Part shown: positions 1-10,662 of the stretch, in pieces
How positions within the stretch are numbered: the first letter of the stretch is position 1
Layout of the letters: each line of letters starts with the position of its first letter
Source of the DNA: Levilactobacillus zymae DSM 19395
GTDB taxonomy: Bacteria > Bacillota > Bacilli > Lactobacillales > Lactobacillaceae
Length of the DNA stretch: 64,000 bases
NCBI RefSeq assembly: GCF_001434115.1
Contig: NZ_AZDW01000016.1
Location: 62,001-126,000 of the forward strand
Direction of reading: 5' to 3'
The notes under the pieces: model-generated
Databases searched by the model: none
Seen by the model: the letters and a program-made list of their open reading frames with translations, nothing else
Told to the model about the DNA's origin: nothing
Program-made: the position numbers and the translations under genes

Positions 1-601
1 TCAAGAACGTTGCGATATCAATGATTTCGGGTTCTTTCGCGGCATTTTCAATCACCGTGGTGCCCTCGGCTTTAACCGCTGCCAAAATAGAATTGATCGT
101 GGCACCGACCGACACCACGTCCAAAAAGATCCGGGCACCGTGTAAGCCGGCGGGACCGGTGGTGATGTGGACGGTATTGTCCCGTTCACTGACCGCGGCA
201 CCTAGCGCCTTAAAGGCCTTGATGTGCTGGTCGATTGGCCGCGGCCCGATGTTATCCCCACCGGGAAAACTCAAGGTCGCGCGTTGAAAGCGGCCCAGTA
301 ATGAGCCCATAAAATAGTATGATGCACGTAAACTCTTAATTGCTTTACTTGGTAATGGGGCCTCCACGATTTCCGTTGGGTCAATAGTCAGGACCCCGTC
401 TTCAAACGTCGAGTGGACGTTCATGGATTTTAAAATCAGCATCAAGTTGTGCACATCCAAGATATCCGGAACCATATCAAAACGAACCGGCGTGTCCGCT
501 AAAATTGCGGCCGGGATGAGTGCGACTGTGCTGTTTTTGGCGCCACCAATGGTAACCTCTCCGGTTAGGCGTTGGCCGCCATGAATTATCATTTTTTTCA
601 T
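1..601 (-). CDS. murA2: UDP-N-acetylglucosamine 1-carboxyvinyltransferase (MurA2), C-terminus cut by window start
   Basis: Transfers enolpyruvate from PEP to UDP-GlcNAc, the first committed step of peptidoglycan synthesis, in the cytoplasm. Only the first ~200 residues are in the window. The N-terminus has the family signature GGAKNS (Lys22-Asn23, substrate contacts) and the loop motif [15 protein letters not shown]. The catalytic Cys of that loop (Cys115 in E. coli) is Asp here, at residue 116 (bases 254-256); such a change is known in other MurA enzymes to give fosfomycin insensitivity. The start at 601 is chosen over the in-frame ATG at 592 because GAGGA lies 10 bases upstream. The position beside pyrG and rpoE matches murA2 of other lactobacilli (recalled, not searched). 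Confidence 0.93.
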   Translation of the reverse strand, partial: MKKMIIHGGQRLTGEVTIGGAKNSTVALIPAAILADTPVRFDMVPDILDVHNLMLILKSMNVHSTFEDGVLTIDPTEIVEAPLPSKAIKSLRASYYFMGSLLGRFQRATLSFPGGDNIGPRPIDQHIKAFKALGAAVSERDNTVHITTGPAGLHGARIFLDVVSVGATINSILAAVKAEGTTVIENAAKEPEIIDIATFL

Positions 602-660
602 CGTGATGCGATCCTCACTTAAACTTATCTCTCATAGATGACTCCATACAGTCAGCTATA

Positions 661-689
661 ATGATAAATAATGCGCGGCAAAAAGACAA
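661..689 (-). promoter_or_regulatory. Promoter of murA2
   Basis: On the minus strand a -35 TTGTCT (684-689) and a -10 TATCAT (661-666) are separated by exactly 17 bases, about 60 bases upstream of the murA2 start. Confidence 0.6.
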
Positions 690-1109
690 CCGTTTCCCGA
701 GATTTCACCAAAATTGTAATATTGCGAAGCACAAAAGCCGAGCCGAAGCGGCTAAAAATCGGGTTAAAGCGGTTACACGGCCCGAACAACCGTTAAATTC
801 TGAGAAAATGATGATAAACCGGTGGCCGGGTTTTTGTCGCGGGTTCCAGAATTAGGGTTTTAATGAGACGTTGAACGTCCCGCTACCTTCTACTATACCC
901 GGCTGACCTTTAAAGGAGCCTAAGCGACGCTCGGTTTGATTTCCGTATGGCCGGTAACTTACCTTGCAGCGGGCGGAATCTACAAGGAAGTCATTTAGTG
1001 ACCCCAACGTTACCGGATTCGTCAAGAATAAACGGATCAAACCTGATGCCCAACAATTTAAACAACCGCAAGCAAATTAGCCAATAATCAATCGTTATGA
1101 CACAAAAGA
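690..1109. other. Intergenic stretch pyrG-murA2, no gene recognised
   Basis: No convincing coding region. Two short open frames here have no ribosome binding site or recognisable protein. There is a 13-base palindrome at 877-889 (GACGTTGAACGTC) and an 8-base inverted repeat, CCGGTAAC at 951-958 and GTTACCGG at 1009-1016. The function is unknown. Confidence 0.5.
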
Positions 1110-1146
1110 GGCTAGGCGTCGAACAAAAACTGTCCGGCTCCTAGCC
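1103..1146 (-). terminator. Terminator of pyrG
   Basis: GGCTAGG/CCTAGCC hairpin (arms 1110-1116 and 1140-1146), followed on the minus strand by CTCTTTTG, just downstream of the pyrG stop. Confidence 0.7.
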
Positions 1147-1172
1147 CCTTCATTTAACTTAAATCAATCGTG

Positions 1173-2896
<1,724 letters not shown>

Positions 2897-2903
2897 AAAA
2901 AAT

Positions 2904-2932
2904 ATAGTACCTGGTTTTAAGACTTAAGTCAA
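2904..2932 (-). promoter_or_regulatory. Promoter of pyrG
   Basis: -35 TTGACT (2927-2932), 17-base spacer, -10 TACTAT (2904-2909), then 7 bases to the GGGC start. It lies just upstream of the attenuator leader, immediately after the rpoE stop. Confidence 0.85.
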
Positions 2933-2945
2933 GCACGAGTCTCAA

Positions 2946-3608
2946 TTACTTTTGTGAGTCGTCGTCTTCCTCATCGTCATCATCGGCTTCGTCGTCATCG
3001 GCGGAGAAGTCCAAGTTATCGGCTTCATCGTCGTCTGGTGCGTCCATCTGGGATAATTGATCTTCAATACCATCCGGAATGTCTTCCGTATCGTCTTCTT
3101 CATCTTCATTATCCAAGCCTAAGCCGTTTTGCAACTTGCCCAAGTCCGGTGTGCTGCCACCCGTGGTGTCATCATCATCGTCATCGTCGTTGGCGTAAGT
3201 CGTGTCCGTATCATCTTCCGGATCGTCGTCATCGTAATCGATCACGTCGTCATCATCCGTGGTGTCGGCCAGAAAGGCGTTAACCTTCTTGCGCTTCTTC
3301 CGCTTAGGTTGGTCCTCGTCTTCTTCGGCGTGGACCGTTGCTTCATCGATGGATTCAAACGGATACCAAGTTCGCAGTCCCCAAAGGTTATCACCCAGAG
3401 AAATGAAACTACCATCAACGTTTAAATCCGTATAGAATTGGGACAGCCGTTCCCGAATTTCTTTGTCGCTGTCGCCCAAGTACGTCTGTACGGCGTTTGC
3501 CAAGTCGGCAAAAGCCATCACGTCACCATGTTGTGACAAAATGGCGTGGGCAACCTCGATCATTGATAATTCCTTTTTGTTCTGGCCCTCAAAGACTTTT
3601 AATTCCAA
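2946..3608 (-). CDS. rpoE: DNA-directed RNA polymerase delta subunit
   Basis: Delta subunit of Gram-positive RNA polymerase, which speeds recycling and lowers nonspecific binding. The folded N-terminal winged-helix (HARE-HTH) domain begins [18 protein letters not shown]. From about residue 95 the protein is almost entirely Asp/Glu, the typical disordered acidic tail. I place the start at TTG 3608 (220 residues), because AAAGGA lies 10 bases upstream and the family begins M-E-L-K-V-F; a GTG seven codons upstream has no ribosome binding site. The downstream pyrG has a separate promoter. Confidence 0.96.
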   Translation of the reverse strand: MELKVFEGQNKKELSMIEVAHAILSQHGDVMAFADLANAVQTYLGDSDKEIRERLSQFYTDLNVDGSFISLGDNLWGLRTWYPFESIDEATVHAEEDEDQPKRKKRKKVNAFLADTTDDDDVIDYDDDDPEDDTDTTYANDDDDDDDTTGGSTPDLGKLQNGLGLDNEDEEDDTEDIPDGIEDQLSQMDAPDDDEADNLDFSADDDEADDDDEEDDDSQK

Positions 3609-3641
3609 ACTGGTGCACGTCCTTTCCACAGTCTACGAAAT

Positions 3642-3670
3642 ATAATACTCGTTTACGCCGTAAAATGCAA
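3642..3670 (-). promoter_or_regulatory. Promoter of rpoE
   Basis: -35 TTGCAT (3665-3670), 17-base spacer, -10 TATTAT (3642-3647), about 35 bases upstream of the TTG start. The -35 lies inside the last codons of the upstream DUF1934 gene. Confidence 0.7.
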
Positions 3671-4093
3671 TCGAATCTTGTAGTTCCCCACTAATTGTTC
3701 GCCCGCGTAAAGGAGGTAATCAATCTTGATGTTCCCACTGAAGGGCCGTTCCTTGAAATCGGCCTCGAGGTACGGGGTCACCGTCTCGATGGGCATGATG
3801 CCGTACGGGGTGCGGTAACGGGCCGTGACCCGCTTGCCACTGACAAAGTGCAGGCGTAATTCGGCCTCGGCGTTGCGGGTCAAGTGAATCTCACCGTTGG
3901 GCGTGAACTTCATGGTCACGGGGACTTGTTCGCCCGTTTCCTGGTTAGGTTCCAGGTAACGGAGATACATGTTGGCGCCCACCTGGACCAGTTGACCATC
4001 CACGTCTAACCGGTAATCCGACACGTCTTGGTCTTGTTTAATGTGGGTTTCCAAATGAATCGCGACTGGAACGCCCGCTGAAAGTTGATCCAT
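3653..4093 (-). CDS. DUF1934 (YwiB-like) beta-barrel protein
   Basis: 146-residue cytoplasmic protein of the DUF1934/YwiB family, whose members have a small lipocalin-like beta-barrel and no established function. Matching features are the N-terminal VPVAIHLETHIKQD, the central YLRYLEP and the C-terminal NIKIDYLLYAGEQLVGNYKIRL. The start at 4093 has AAGGAAGGA 8 bases upstream; the open frame could extend to 4114, where the site is poorer. It lies directly upstream of rpoE, as in other lactobacilli and bacilli. Confidence 0.85.
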   Translation of the reverse strand: MDQLSAGVPVAIHLETHIKQDQDVSDYRLDVDGQLVQVGANMYLRYLEPNQETGEQVPVTMKFTPNGEIHLTRNAEAELRLHFVSGKRVTARYRTPYGIMPIETVTPYLEADFKERPFSGNIKIDYLLYAGEQLVGNYKIRLHFTA

Positions 4094-4131
4094 CTCTCGG
4101 TCCTTCCTTTCCATGAGTCATATCAAGCCTA

Positions 4132-4137
4132 ATTATA
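4132..4137 (-). promoter_or_regulatory. -10 element upstream of the DUF1934 gene
   Basis: Perfect TATAAT on the minus strand, about 40 bases before the start; the -35 (TAGGTT at 17 bases) is weak. Confidence 0.5.
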
Positions 4138-4224
4138 GTCCATTCCCGGGTAAAAACCTACATATTCTGTTTCTCAATTTTACGGTTTCCCACGGGTCCA
4201 ACGTCCCGGCGCCGTCCCCGCGAC

Positions 4225-4253
4225 CTGACGTTCGACTCAAAATCTAGTATAAT
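4225..4253 (+). promoter_or_regulatory. Promoter of the lipL operon
   Basis: -35 CTGACG (4225-4230), 17-base spacer, -10 TATAAT (4248-4253), 40 bases before lipL. Confidence 0.7.
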
Positions 4254-4293
4254 GAAACGATAAGAACTTTTTCAGGAAAGAAGGCCGGTTTGC

Positions 4294-5124
4294 ATGCTGC
4301 CCTTGACGTTTTCAAGCGATTCCCTGCAAACACTCGATACCCCCATCCCCGCCGATCAAAAAAATCTGGCGTTTGGGTACACCAACGCGCTCTTGGATTT
4401 TGTGGCGGAACTGGGACAACCCATTCTCCACTTCTGGGAAATGACGCCCACGGTCATCTTGGGACTGAAGGATAAACGTCTCCCCGACCTCCCCGCGGCC
4501 GTTCGGACCATCCAGGGCCACGGCTACAACTGGGTCTTACGCAATTCCGGGGGCCTGGCCGTAGTGGCCGATGCGGGGATTTTAAACGTCTCATTGTTCA
4601 GCCCGCTCACGACGCCGCCCATCAGTGTCGACGCGGCCTACGACCAAATGATGGCTCTGGTGCGCCAGGCGTGGCCGGAACTGACCATTGACCACTTTGA
4701 GGTCACCCGCTCCTATTGTCCGGGCGACTACGACCTGAGCGTCAACGGCCAAAAGATTGCGGGACTGTCCCAGCGACGCAACCCGCACGCCATGGTGACC
4801 ATGCTTTACCTCAGCGTGACCGGTGACCAGCCAAGCCGCGGTCGCTTAGTGCGGGACTTTTACCGCGCCGGACTCGCCGGTCACCCCAACCAATGGGACT
4901 ATCCGGACATCGATCCCGCCGTCATGACCACTACGGCAGAACTCCTGCAACAACCCATCACGCTAGCCGCCGCTAAGCAACGTTTTATCACGGCCTGTCA
5001 GGCGACCGGGGTGCGGGTCGGCCAAGCCAAACTCGCTAGTCTAGTCACGCAACCGCGTTTTACCACCGCTCTAGCGCACGCCACCGCCCAGATGGCCCGG
5101 CGGCAACCCCAACTTAATCTTTAA
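4294..5124 (+). CDS. lipL: Lipoyl/octanoyl transferase family protein (LipL type)
   Basis: Member of the biotin/lipoate protein-ligase fold family; the LipL branch moves octanoyl or lipoyl groups between GcvH and E2 subunits in the cytoplasm. RNSGGLAVVAD (residues ~83-93) is the substrate-loop signature, and SYCPGDYDLSVNGQKIAG around Cys142 matches the LipL active-site motif with its nucleophilic Cys, followed by QRR. The length of 276 is typical. GAAAGAAGG precedes the ATG. It is first in a plus-strand trio with an HD hydrolase (14-base gap) and a HAD phosphatase. LipM or LplA-type activity cannot be excluded from sequence alone. Confidence 0.82.
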   Translation: MLPLTFSSDSLQTLDTPIPADQKNLAFGYTNALLDFVAELGQPILHFWEMTPTVILGLKDKRLPDLPAAVRTIQGHGYNWVLRNSGGLAVVADAGILNVSLFSPLTTPPISVDAAYDQMMALVRQAWPELTIDHFEVTRSYCPGDYDLSVNGQKIAGLSQRRNPHAMVTMLYLSVTGDQPSRGRLVRDFYRAGLAGHPNQWDYPDIDPAVMTTTAELLQQPITLAAAKQRFITACQATGVRVGQAKLASLVTQPRFTTALAHATAQMARRQPQLNL

Positions 5125-5138
5125 AGGAGGTCTTCACG

Positions 5139-6503
5139 TTGTCCTACGCAACCGCACGCTTGCCCCACGAAAAAGTGCTTCGCGATCCCGTGCATAACTA
5201 CATCTATGTTCGTCATCAGGTCATCTTAGACCTGATCAATACCCGCGAGTTTCAACGTCTCCGCCGCATCAAGCAGTTGGGGACCGCCTCACTGGTCTTC
5301 CACGGCGCTGAACACACCCGGTTTGCTCATTGTCTGGGCGTCTACGAGATCACCCGCCAAATCTGCGACAACTTCCAACGAAACTACCCGACCAAAACGC
5401 CGGGGGATGGGGGGTGGGACGACCACGAGCGCTTGACCGCCCTGTGTGCCGCGTTGTTGCACGATATCGGCCACGGCCCGTATTCGCACACCTTCGAACA
5501 CATCTTCCACACCGACCACGAGGCCATCACGGCCGAAATTCTCACGTCGCCGGCCACGGAAGTCAACCAGGTCTTGCGCAAGGTCAGCCCGACCTTCCCC
5601 GCCGAGGTCGCCAGTGTGATCCAAAAGACCTACCCGAACCCCCAGGTGGTCCAGATGATCTCTAGTCAGATCGACGCCGACCGGATGGACTACCTCTTGC
5701 GCGACGCCTACTACACCGGCACGCAGTACGGCACCTTCGACCTCACGCGAATCTTGCGGGTCATGCGCCCGTATCGGGGCGGCATCGCCTTTGCGATGAA
5801 CGGGATGCACGCGGTCGAAGACTACGTGATGAGCCGCTTCCAGATGTATCAGCAGATCTACTTCCACCCGGTCTCCCGGGCCATGGAAGTCATCTTGGAC
5901 CACCTGTTAGCGCGGGCCAACACCCTTTACCAGGAAGGTAAGAGCGACGAAAGTTTCATTCCGCACCTCCTGTTGCCGTTCTTTAACCACGAGTTCGACT
6001 TACAGGATTACCTCTACCTCGACGATGGCGTGTTGACCACCTACTTCACCCACTGGCGGCAATCGCCCGACGACATCTTGGCCGACCTGGCCCACCGGTT
6101 CTTGGACCGTAAGCCCCTCAAGAGTGCCGTCTACACTGCCGAAACGCAACCGTTGCTGACGCCGTTACGGCAGAAAATCGCCTCGGTGGGTTTCAACACC
6201 GACTACTACACCGCCACGGACAACAGCTACGACTTGCCCTACGACGACGCGTACGACCCCAAGATGTCGCACCCGTTGACCCAGATTGAGATTCAACAAC
6301 CCGACGGCTCACTACTGGAGCTGTCGACGGTCTCGGACCTGGTCAACGCCCTACGCGGGAAATTCACCGGCGATCAACGGTTCTTCTTCCCCAAGGAGAT
6401 GTTAAACCCCGGTGACGACGCGCCCGAGCTGTTCCAACCAATTTATGATGACTTTAGTCGCTACATTCAAAACAACCAATTAATTCAACCAAAGGAGCAC
6501 TAA
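5139..6503 (+). CDS. HD-domain phosphohydrolase (YwfO-like, dGTPase-related)
   Basis: 454-residue cytoplasmic metal-dependent phosphohydrolase. The N-terminus carries DPVHNYI and [11 protein letters not shown], then [12 protein letters not shown] and the metal-binding [12 protein letters not shown] (His108-Asp109), which together define the HD/YwfO family. YwfO relatives are described as (d)NTP triphosphohydrolases; the exact substrate here is unknown. TTG start with AAAGGAGG 8 bases upstream. It is the middle gene of the lipL-HD-HAD operon and ends 4 bases before the HAD gene. Confidence 0.9.
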   Translation: MSYATARLPHEKVLRDPVHNYIYVRHQVILDLINTREFQRLRRIKQLGTASLVFHGAEHTRFAHCLGVYEITRQICDNFQRNYPTKTPGDGGWDDHERLTALCAALLHDIGHGPYSHTFEHIFHTDHEAITAEILTSPATEVNQVLRKVSPTFPAEVASVIQKTYPNPQVVQMISSQIDADRMDYLLRDAYYTGTQYGTFDLTRILRVMRPYRGGIAFAMNGMHAVEDYVMSRFQMYQQIYFHPVSRAMEVILDHLLARANTLYQEGKSDESFIPHLLLPFFNHEFDLQDYLYLDDGVLTTYFTHWRQSPDDILADLAHRFLDRKPLKSAVYTAETQPLLTPLRQKIASVGFNTDYYTATDNSYDLPYDDAYDPKMSHPLTQIEIQQPDGSLLELSTVSDLVNALRGKFTGDQRFFFPKEMLNPGDDAPELFQPIYDDFSRYIQNNQLIQPKEH

Positions 6504-6507
6504 CTTT

Positions 6508-7317
6508 ATGTCCATTAAACTGATTGCCATCGATATCGACGGCACCCTGCTAAACGAAAAGAACGAACTCGCCCCGGCCACGATCGACGCGGTCAAGGCC
6601 GCCAGCGCCCAAGGCATCAAGGTCGTCCTATGCAGCGGTCGGCCCCTCACTGGTGTCGCGCCTTACATCCAAAAACTCGGGATCAGTGGGGATGACCAAT
6701 ACGCCGTGACCTACAACGGTGCGGTCGCCCAAACCGTTTCCGGCAAGATCCTGATCAACCACGCGTTAAGCTTCAACGACTACATCGACCTAGAAGCTCT
6801 GTCGCGGAAATTACAGGTCAGTTTCCAGATTGAAACGCCCGACTACATCTACACCGCTAACAAGAACATCAATCCTTACACCATCTTCGAAAGTAACCTG
6901 GTCAAGATGTTGATCCGTTACCGCGAAGTGGGCGAGATGCCCCGCGACGTGACCGTCTCCAAGGCCATGTTCGTCGATACCCCGGAAAACATCGACCGGA
7001 TCAAGCCGTTGATCCCTCAAGACTTCCACGACAAGTACTACGTGGTCCAAAGTACGCCGTTCTTCATCGAAGTCATGAACAAAGAGGCCAGCAAGGGAAA
7101 CGCCCTGCGCGGATTAGCCGCAGAATTGGGCTTAGAGCCCGCTGAAATCATGACCCTAGGTGATCAGGGGAACGACCTGACCATGATTGAATACGCCGGC
7201 TTAGGGGTCGCTATGGGCAACGCCATCGACGAGGTCAAGCAAGCCGCCGATGCAATCACGCTGACCAACGCCGAAGACGGGGTGGCTGCCGCTATCCGGA
7301 AGTACGCCTTAAAGTAA
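6508..7317 (+). CDS. Cof-type HAD phosphatase (YidA-like)
   Basis: 269-residue member of the HAD superfamily, subclass IIB, which dephosphorylates small phosphosugars or flavin/nucleotide phosphates. Motif I is IDIDGTLL (nucleophile Asp9, acid/base Asp11), motif II is CSGRP near residue 47, and the C-terminal motif III/IV is [22 protein letters not shown] (~216-237). The ATG follows AAAGGAG. It is last in the operon and ends before a strong hairpin. The substrate cannot be read from sequence. Confidence 0.92.
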   Translation: MSIKLIAIDIDGTLLNEKNELAPATIDAVKAASAQGIKVVLCSGRPLTGVAPYIQKLGISGDDQYAVTYNGAVAQTVSGKILINHALSFNDYIDLEALSRKLQVSFQIETPDYIYTANKNINPYTIFESNLVKMLIRYREVGEMPRDVTVSKAMFVDTPENIDRIKPLIPQDFHDKYYVVQSTPFFIEVMNKEASKGNALRGLAAELGLEPAEIMTLGDQGNDLTMIEYAGLGVAMGNAIDEVKQAADAITLTNAEDGVAAAIRKYALK

Positions 7318-7328
7318 CGACCGGTCAA

Positions 7329-7375
7329 AAAACAGGTTTGAGAAATCAAAAGATTTCTCAAACCTGTTTTTATTT
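7329..7375. terminator. Bidirectional terminator
   Basis: Perfect 18-base-pair stem (7330-7347 with 7352-7369), AAAA loop, with T runs on both strands. It ends the lipL-HD-HAD operon and the facing small membrane gene. Confidence 0.9.
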
Positions 7376-7564
7376 GCTCACGTCGTGCTGGGGCTGTGGT
7401 TGCGTCAATAACCGGTACGCATAGCGGCCCATCACGACCACTAAAGCCAGCGTCCCGCTAATGACCAGCCAATGGGGCATGGTATCGCGATTGTCTTCTA
7501 AGAAGAAGCACAGACCCATTAATACCACGACAAGCACTAAGTTGAGGTTACACCAACGTTTCAT
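7370..7564 (-). CDS. Small two-helix membrane protein, unknown
   Basis: 64 residues with two predicted membrane helices (about 8-22 and 31-49) and a polar tail. I do not recognise a family. The upstream site is only GGCGGCG, so initiation is uncertain. Its stop lies inside the bidirectional terminator, which supports a real convergent transcript. Small proteins of this kind are common in lactobacilli and usually lack an assigned role. Confidence 0.55.
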   Translation of the reverse strand: MKRWCNLNLVLVVVLMGLCFFLEDNRDTMPHWLVISGTLALVVVMGRYAYRLLTQPQPQHDVSK

Positions 7565-7696
7565 GAGGAATTCGCCGCCAAATCTATGTATAGTTTAAAG
7601 TTAATTTGTATATTTCAAACCAGATATAGTCTATCACAGAAATGATTTTCGTAAACCCCCAAATTAACATTTTTGCCCCCTACCACCCGTAGCGTG

Positions 7697-7736
7697 CCAA
7701 AAAGGCCCCCGCAAACCGAAATTTGCGGGGGCCTTT
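7697..7736 (-). terminator. Terminator of phosphoketolase
   Basis: Perfect 15-base-pair GC-rich stem (7701-7715 with 7722-7736) followed by a T run on the minus strand, 30 bases after the xpk stop. Confidence 0.9.
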
Positions 7737-7767
7737 CAGAATTTAAGTTAAAAGGTCAAAGAAGAAA

Positions 7768-10227
7768 TTACTTCTTCAGTGGCGTCCATTGCCACTTCGT
7801 GAATTCTTCGATATCGTGACCTTCGTCACGGGTAACCTTAAAGTGCTTAGCCAAGATTTCATCCATCTTAGCGTCGAAGGCCTTAGCGGCAGCTTCGTCG
7901 ATCACACCCTTGTTAACTAAGACGCTAACGGCGTCCTTAGCTTGGTGGAACCGGTCAAGTTCGGAGTATACCCGCATGTCGTAAGCGGTGGTGATATCAC
8001 CATCTTCACGGTAACCATGCACGTGTAAGCCTAAGTGTTGACGTTCGTAGAACATGGATTCGATCAAGTCTTCGTAACCGTGGAAGCCAAAGACAACTGG
8101 CGTCCCGGAAGCACCGAATAATGCGCTGAACTTGTCATCAGACAAGGCACGTTCTGCGTTCAATTGACCGTTCTTGTTTTGCAAACGACCTAATTCAACC
8201 ACGTTGACGTAACGCATCTTAACGGCTGGGAAGGCATCGTTGATCAAGTGAAGCGCAGCCAAGGTTTCGATGGTTGGTTCTACACCGGCAGAAGCAAAGA
8301 CGATATCAGCATCTTCGCCTTCAGCAACCGTAGAAGCCCAGTCGATAGCCTTGATTCCTTCAGTAGCCAATTCTTCAGCTTCATCAATGGAGAACCATTG
8401 TTGACGAGGTTGCTTGGAAGCAACGATGTGGTTAACCTTTTGACGGTCCTTGAAGGCCCGGTCAAAGACGGCTAACAAGCTGTTCCCATCGGCTGGCAGG
8501 TATTGGCGAACGAAGTCAGACTTCTTTTCAGCCAAGTGAGTTAAGATACCTGGATCTTGGTGGGTGTAACCGTTGTGGTCTTGTTGGAATACAGTGGAAG
8601 TGGAAACCAGGTTCAATGATGGGTAATCATTGCGCCAGTCTTCAGCAGCCGCTTGGCGGATCCACTTGAAGTGCTGAGTGATCATGGAGTCGACAACGCG
8701 CAAGAATGATTCGTAAGAAGTGAAGACCCCTTGACGACCAGTCAGCGTGTAGGCTTCTAACCAACCTTCAGCTTGGTGTTCGGATAATTGGGCATCCAAG
8801 ATCCGACCTTCTGGGGCTTCGTATTGGTCATTTGGTTCCTTGACCTTGCTTTCCCATTGACGGTTGGTGATCTTGAACATTTCCCAAAGACGGTTGGACA
8901 TGGTTTCGTCAGGGCCAAAGATCCGGAATGAAGATGGGTTCTTGGTAGCCACACCGGCGAAGAACGTTGATAAGACGTTCATATCCATGTTCCGGTTGCC
9001 GTCTGGTAAGTTCGTCCCACGGTTGCTTTCGTTGATGTCGTTAGCGTAAGACTTCCAGTCAGGTAAGTCTAATAATTCTGGCTTTTCGCCACGCGCACGG
9101 CCACCGTTAGCTAATGGGTTAGCAGCCATCCGCTTGTCACCCTTAGGGGCAAAGTCAGCGACTTCTGCCTTCAACGTCCCATCCGTGTTGAATAATTCTT
9201 CTGGCTTGTATGACTTCATCCAAGCTTCGAATTCTGGTAATTCGTCGAAGTTGTTTTGGGATAAACCAAGCGGAACTTGGTGAGCACGGAAGGAGTTTTC
9301 GATTGGTTCGCCGGCTGGGTTATGCGTAGGACCGCCCCAACCCTTTGGCAAACGAGCCAGAACAACTGGCCATGGTGCAATCGTGCCGTCTTCGTACTTG
9401 CCGTTTTCACGCGCATCCTTTTGGATTTGCTTGATGTCAGCAATGGCTTGGTCAAAGACTGCAGCAGCCTTTTCGTGGTAAGTCATGTAGTCGTGGATAT
9501 CATCGTTTTCGATGAACCGAGGTGACCAGCCTAACCCTTCGAAGAACTTCGTCAAGTGTTCGTCGTCCATCCGAGAGAACAGGGTTGGGTTAGAAATCTT
9601 GAAGCCGTTTAAGTCCAGGATTGGTAAAACAGCACCGTCGTTCTTAGGGTTCAAGAACTTGATGGAGTTCCACGCCGTCATAGCTGGACCAGTTTCAACT
9701 TCCCCATCACCAACAACCGTGAAGGCAATTTGGTCTGGGTTATCTAAAACGGCACCAGTTGCGTGAGAGAGTGAGTAACCTAATTCCCCACCTTCGTGAA
9801 GGGAACCTGGGGTTTGGGCAGTCATGTGAGAGCCAATACCACCTGGGAAGGAGAACCGCTTGTATAAACGGGACATCCCTTCAAGGTCTTGGGTGATTTC
9901 TGGGAAGGCATCCGTGTAAGTTCCGTCCAAGTAAGAGTTGGTTACCATTACTTGGCCACCGTGACCTGGGCCACCGATGTAGAACATGTTCAAGCCGTAC
10001 TTGTTGATCAGACGGTTAGCGTGCGCGTACAGGAACGTTTGTCCTGAGATCGTACCCCAGTGTCCGATAGGCTTGACCTTAACGTCATCCTTTTGGATTG
10101 GTGTGTTAGTAACTGAGAACAGTGGGTTGCTCTTGAGGAAAATCATCCCACCGGAGAGATAAGTCGTTGCGCGCCACCAGGCGTCAACTTTTTCCAAGTA
10201 AGACTTGGAATCGAAATCTACTGCCAT
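7768..10227 (-). CDS. xpkA: Xylulose-5-phosphate/fructose-6-phosphate phosphoketolase
   Basis: Thiamine-diphosphate enzyme that splits xylulose-5-P (and often fructose-6-P) with phosphate to acetyl-P plus glyceraldehyde-3-P (or erythrose-4-P), the key step of heterolactic and pentose fermentation. The 819-residue length is normal. Visible signatures are GGPGHGGQVM (~85-94), FPGGIGSHMTAQTPGS and the ThDP/Mg motif VGDGEVETGP with downstream LDLNGFKISN. AGGAGTG precedes the ATG at 10227. Codons are strongly biased toward a restricted set (for example GGT, AAG, GAC), as expected for a highly expressed gene. It is monocistronic and lies downstream of a GntR gene, which may or may not control it. 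Confidence 0.98.
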   Translation of the reverse strand: MAVDFDSKSYLEKVDAWWRATTYLSGGMIFLKSNPLFSVTNTPIQKDDVKVKPIGHWGTISGQTFLYAHANRLINKYGLNMFYIGGPGHGGQVMVTNSYLDGTYTDAFPEITQDLEGMSRLYKRFSFPGGIGSHMTAQTPGSLHEGGELGYSLSHATGAVLDNPDQIAFTVVGDGEVETGPAMTAWNSIKFLNPKNDGAVLPILDLNGFKISNPTLFSRMDDEHLTKFFEGLGWSPRFIENDDIHDYMTYHEKAAAVFDQAIADIKQIQKDARENGKYEDGTIAPWPVVLARLPKGWGGPTHNPAGEPIENSFRAHQVPLGLSQNNFDELPEFEAWMKSYKPEELFNTDGTLKAEVADFAPKGDKRMAANPLANGGRARGEKPELLDLPDWKSYANDINESNRGTNLPDGNRNMDMNVLSTFFAGVATKNPSSFRIFGPDETMSNRLWEMFKITNRQWESKVKEPNDQYEAPEGRILDAQLSEHQAEGWLEAYTLTGRQGVFTSYESFLRVVDSMITQHFKWIRQAAAEDWRNDYPSLNLVSTSTVFQQDHNGYTHQDPGILTHLAEKKSDFVRQYLPADGNSLLAVFDRAFKDRQKVNHIVASKQPRQQWFSIDEAEELATEGIKAIDWASTVAEGEDADIVFASAGVEPTIETLAALHLINDAFPAVKMRYVNVVELGRLQNKNGQLNAERALSDDKFSALFGASGTPVVFGFHGYEDLIESMFYERQHLGLHVHGYREDGDITTAYDMRVYSELDRFHQAKDAVSVLVNKGVIDEAAAKAFDAKMDEILAKHFKVTRDEGHDIEEFTKWQWTPLKK

Positions 10228-10310
10228 GAATTTACACTCCTTCGTCTGCTAGTTAACATCAATGTCGTCATGTTATCCGTAAATCACATAACTTTAATTT
10301 GCATTCTTTC

Positions 10311-10338
10311 ATCATACGGAATTTTCACGAAAAGTCAA
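10311..10338 (-). promoter_or_regulatory. Promoter of xpkA
   Basis: -35 TTGACT (10333-10338), 16-base spacer, -10 TATGAT (10311-10316), leaving a leader of roughly 75 bases before the ATG. Confidence 0.7.
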
Positions 10339-10633
10339 CTACTTTGTAAATTGATACGGTCCAATTTTAAATGATGGTGGCCCCCATTCAAAACCTGCCT
10401 CACCCCGACCGGTCGCGCTAAACGGCCGTCCGGCGCTACTTCGTCGTCCGTCAATTTGTCTGCTGGGGCCTTAATGGGCGCCCAATTTAGCGGTCGTCTC
10501 TTAATCAATTTTTTAATTAAGGGGACGGCGCTAACCGTTCACAGTATATTTATAGCATAGTTCAGTCACTAAACCAAAAGAAAGCTCTTAGAATTATCTT
10601 TATGACGCAAGAAATCCCGTCGTTGCAACAAAA
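10339..10633. other. Intergenic stretch between GntR gene and xpkA promoter
   Basis: About 295 bases with no supported gene. An AT-rich inverted repeat CTTAAT...ATTAAG lies near 10500-10521. I saw no confident CcpA (cre) site. Upstream control elements for xpkA could lie here, but none is recognisable. Confidence 0.4.
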
Positions 10634-10657
10634 AAAGAAGCTCAACTGGGCTTCTTT
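10630..10657 (-). terminator. Terminator of the GntR gene
   Basis: AAAGAAGC/GCTTCTTT stem (10634-10657) with a T run on the minus strand, 6 bases after the stop. Confidence 0.8.
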
Positions 10658-10662
10658 CGTGA

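Noticed and set aside
661-1040. Two short open frames in the pyrG-murA2 gap
   Set aside because: No ribosome binding site, no recognisable protein; the first overlaps the murA2 promoter.
2954-3425. Plus-strand open frames opposite rpoE
   Set aside because: They mirror the Asp/Glu-rich tail of rpoE, have low-complexity His/Arg or Ile/Val content and no ribosome site.
5289-5903. 204-residue minus-strand frame inside the HD hydrolase
   Set aside because: Antisense shadow of a well-supported conserved gene.
10339-10633. CcpA (cre) site upstream of phosphoketolase
   Set aside because: The best match, TGTGAACGGTTAGC, misses several required positions and lies far from the promoter.
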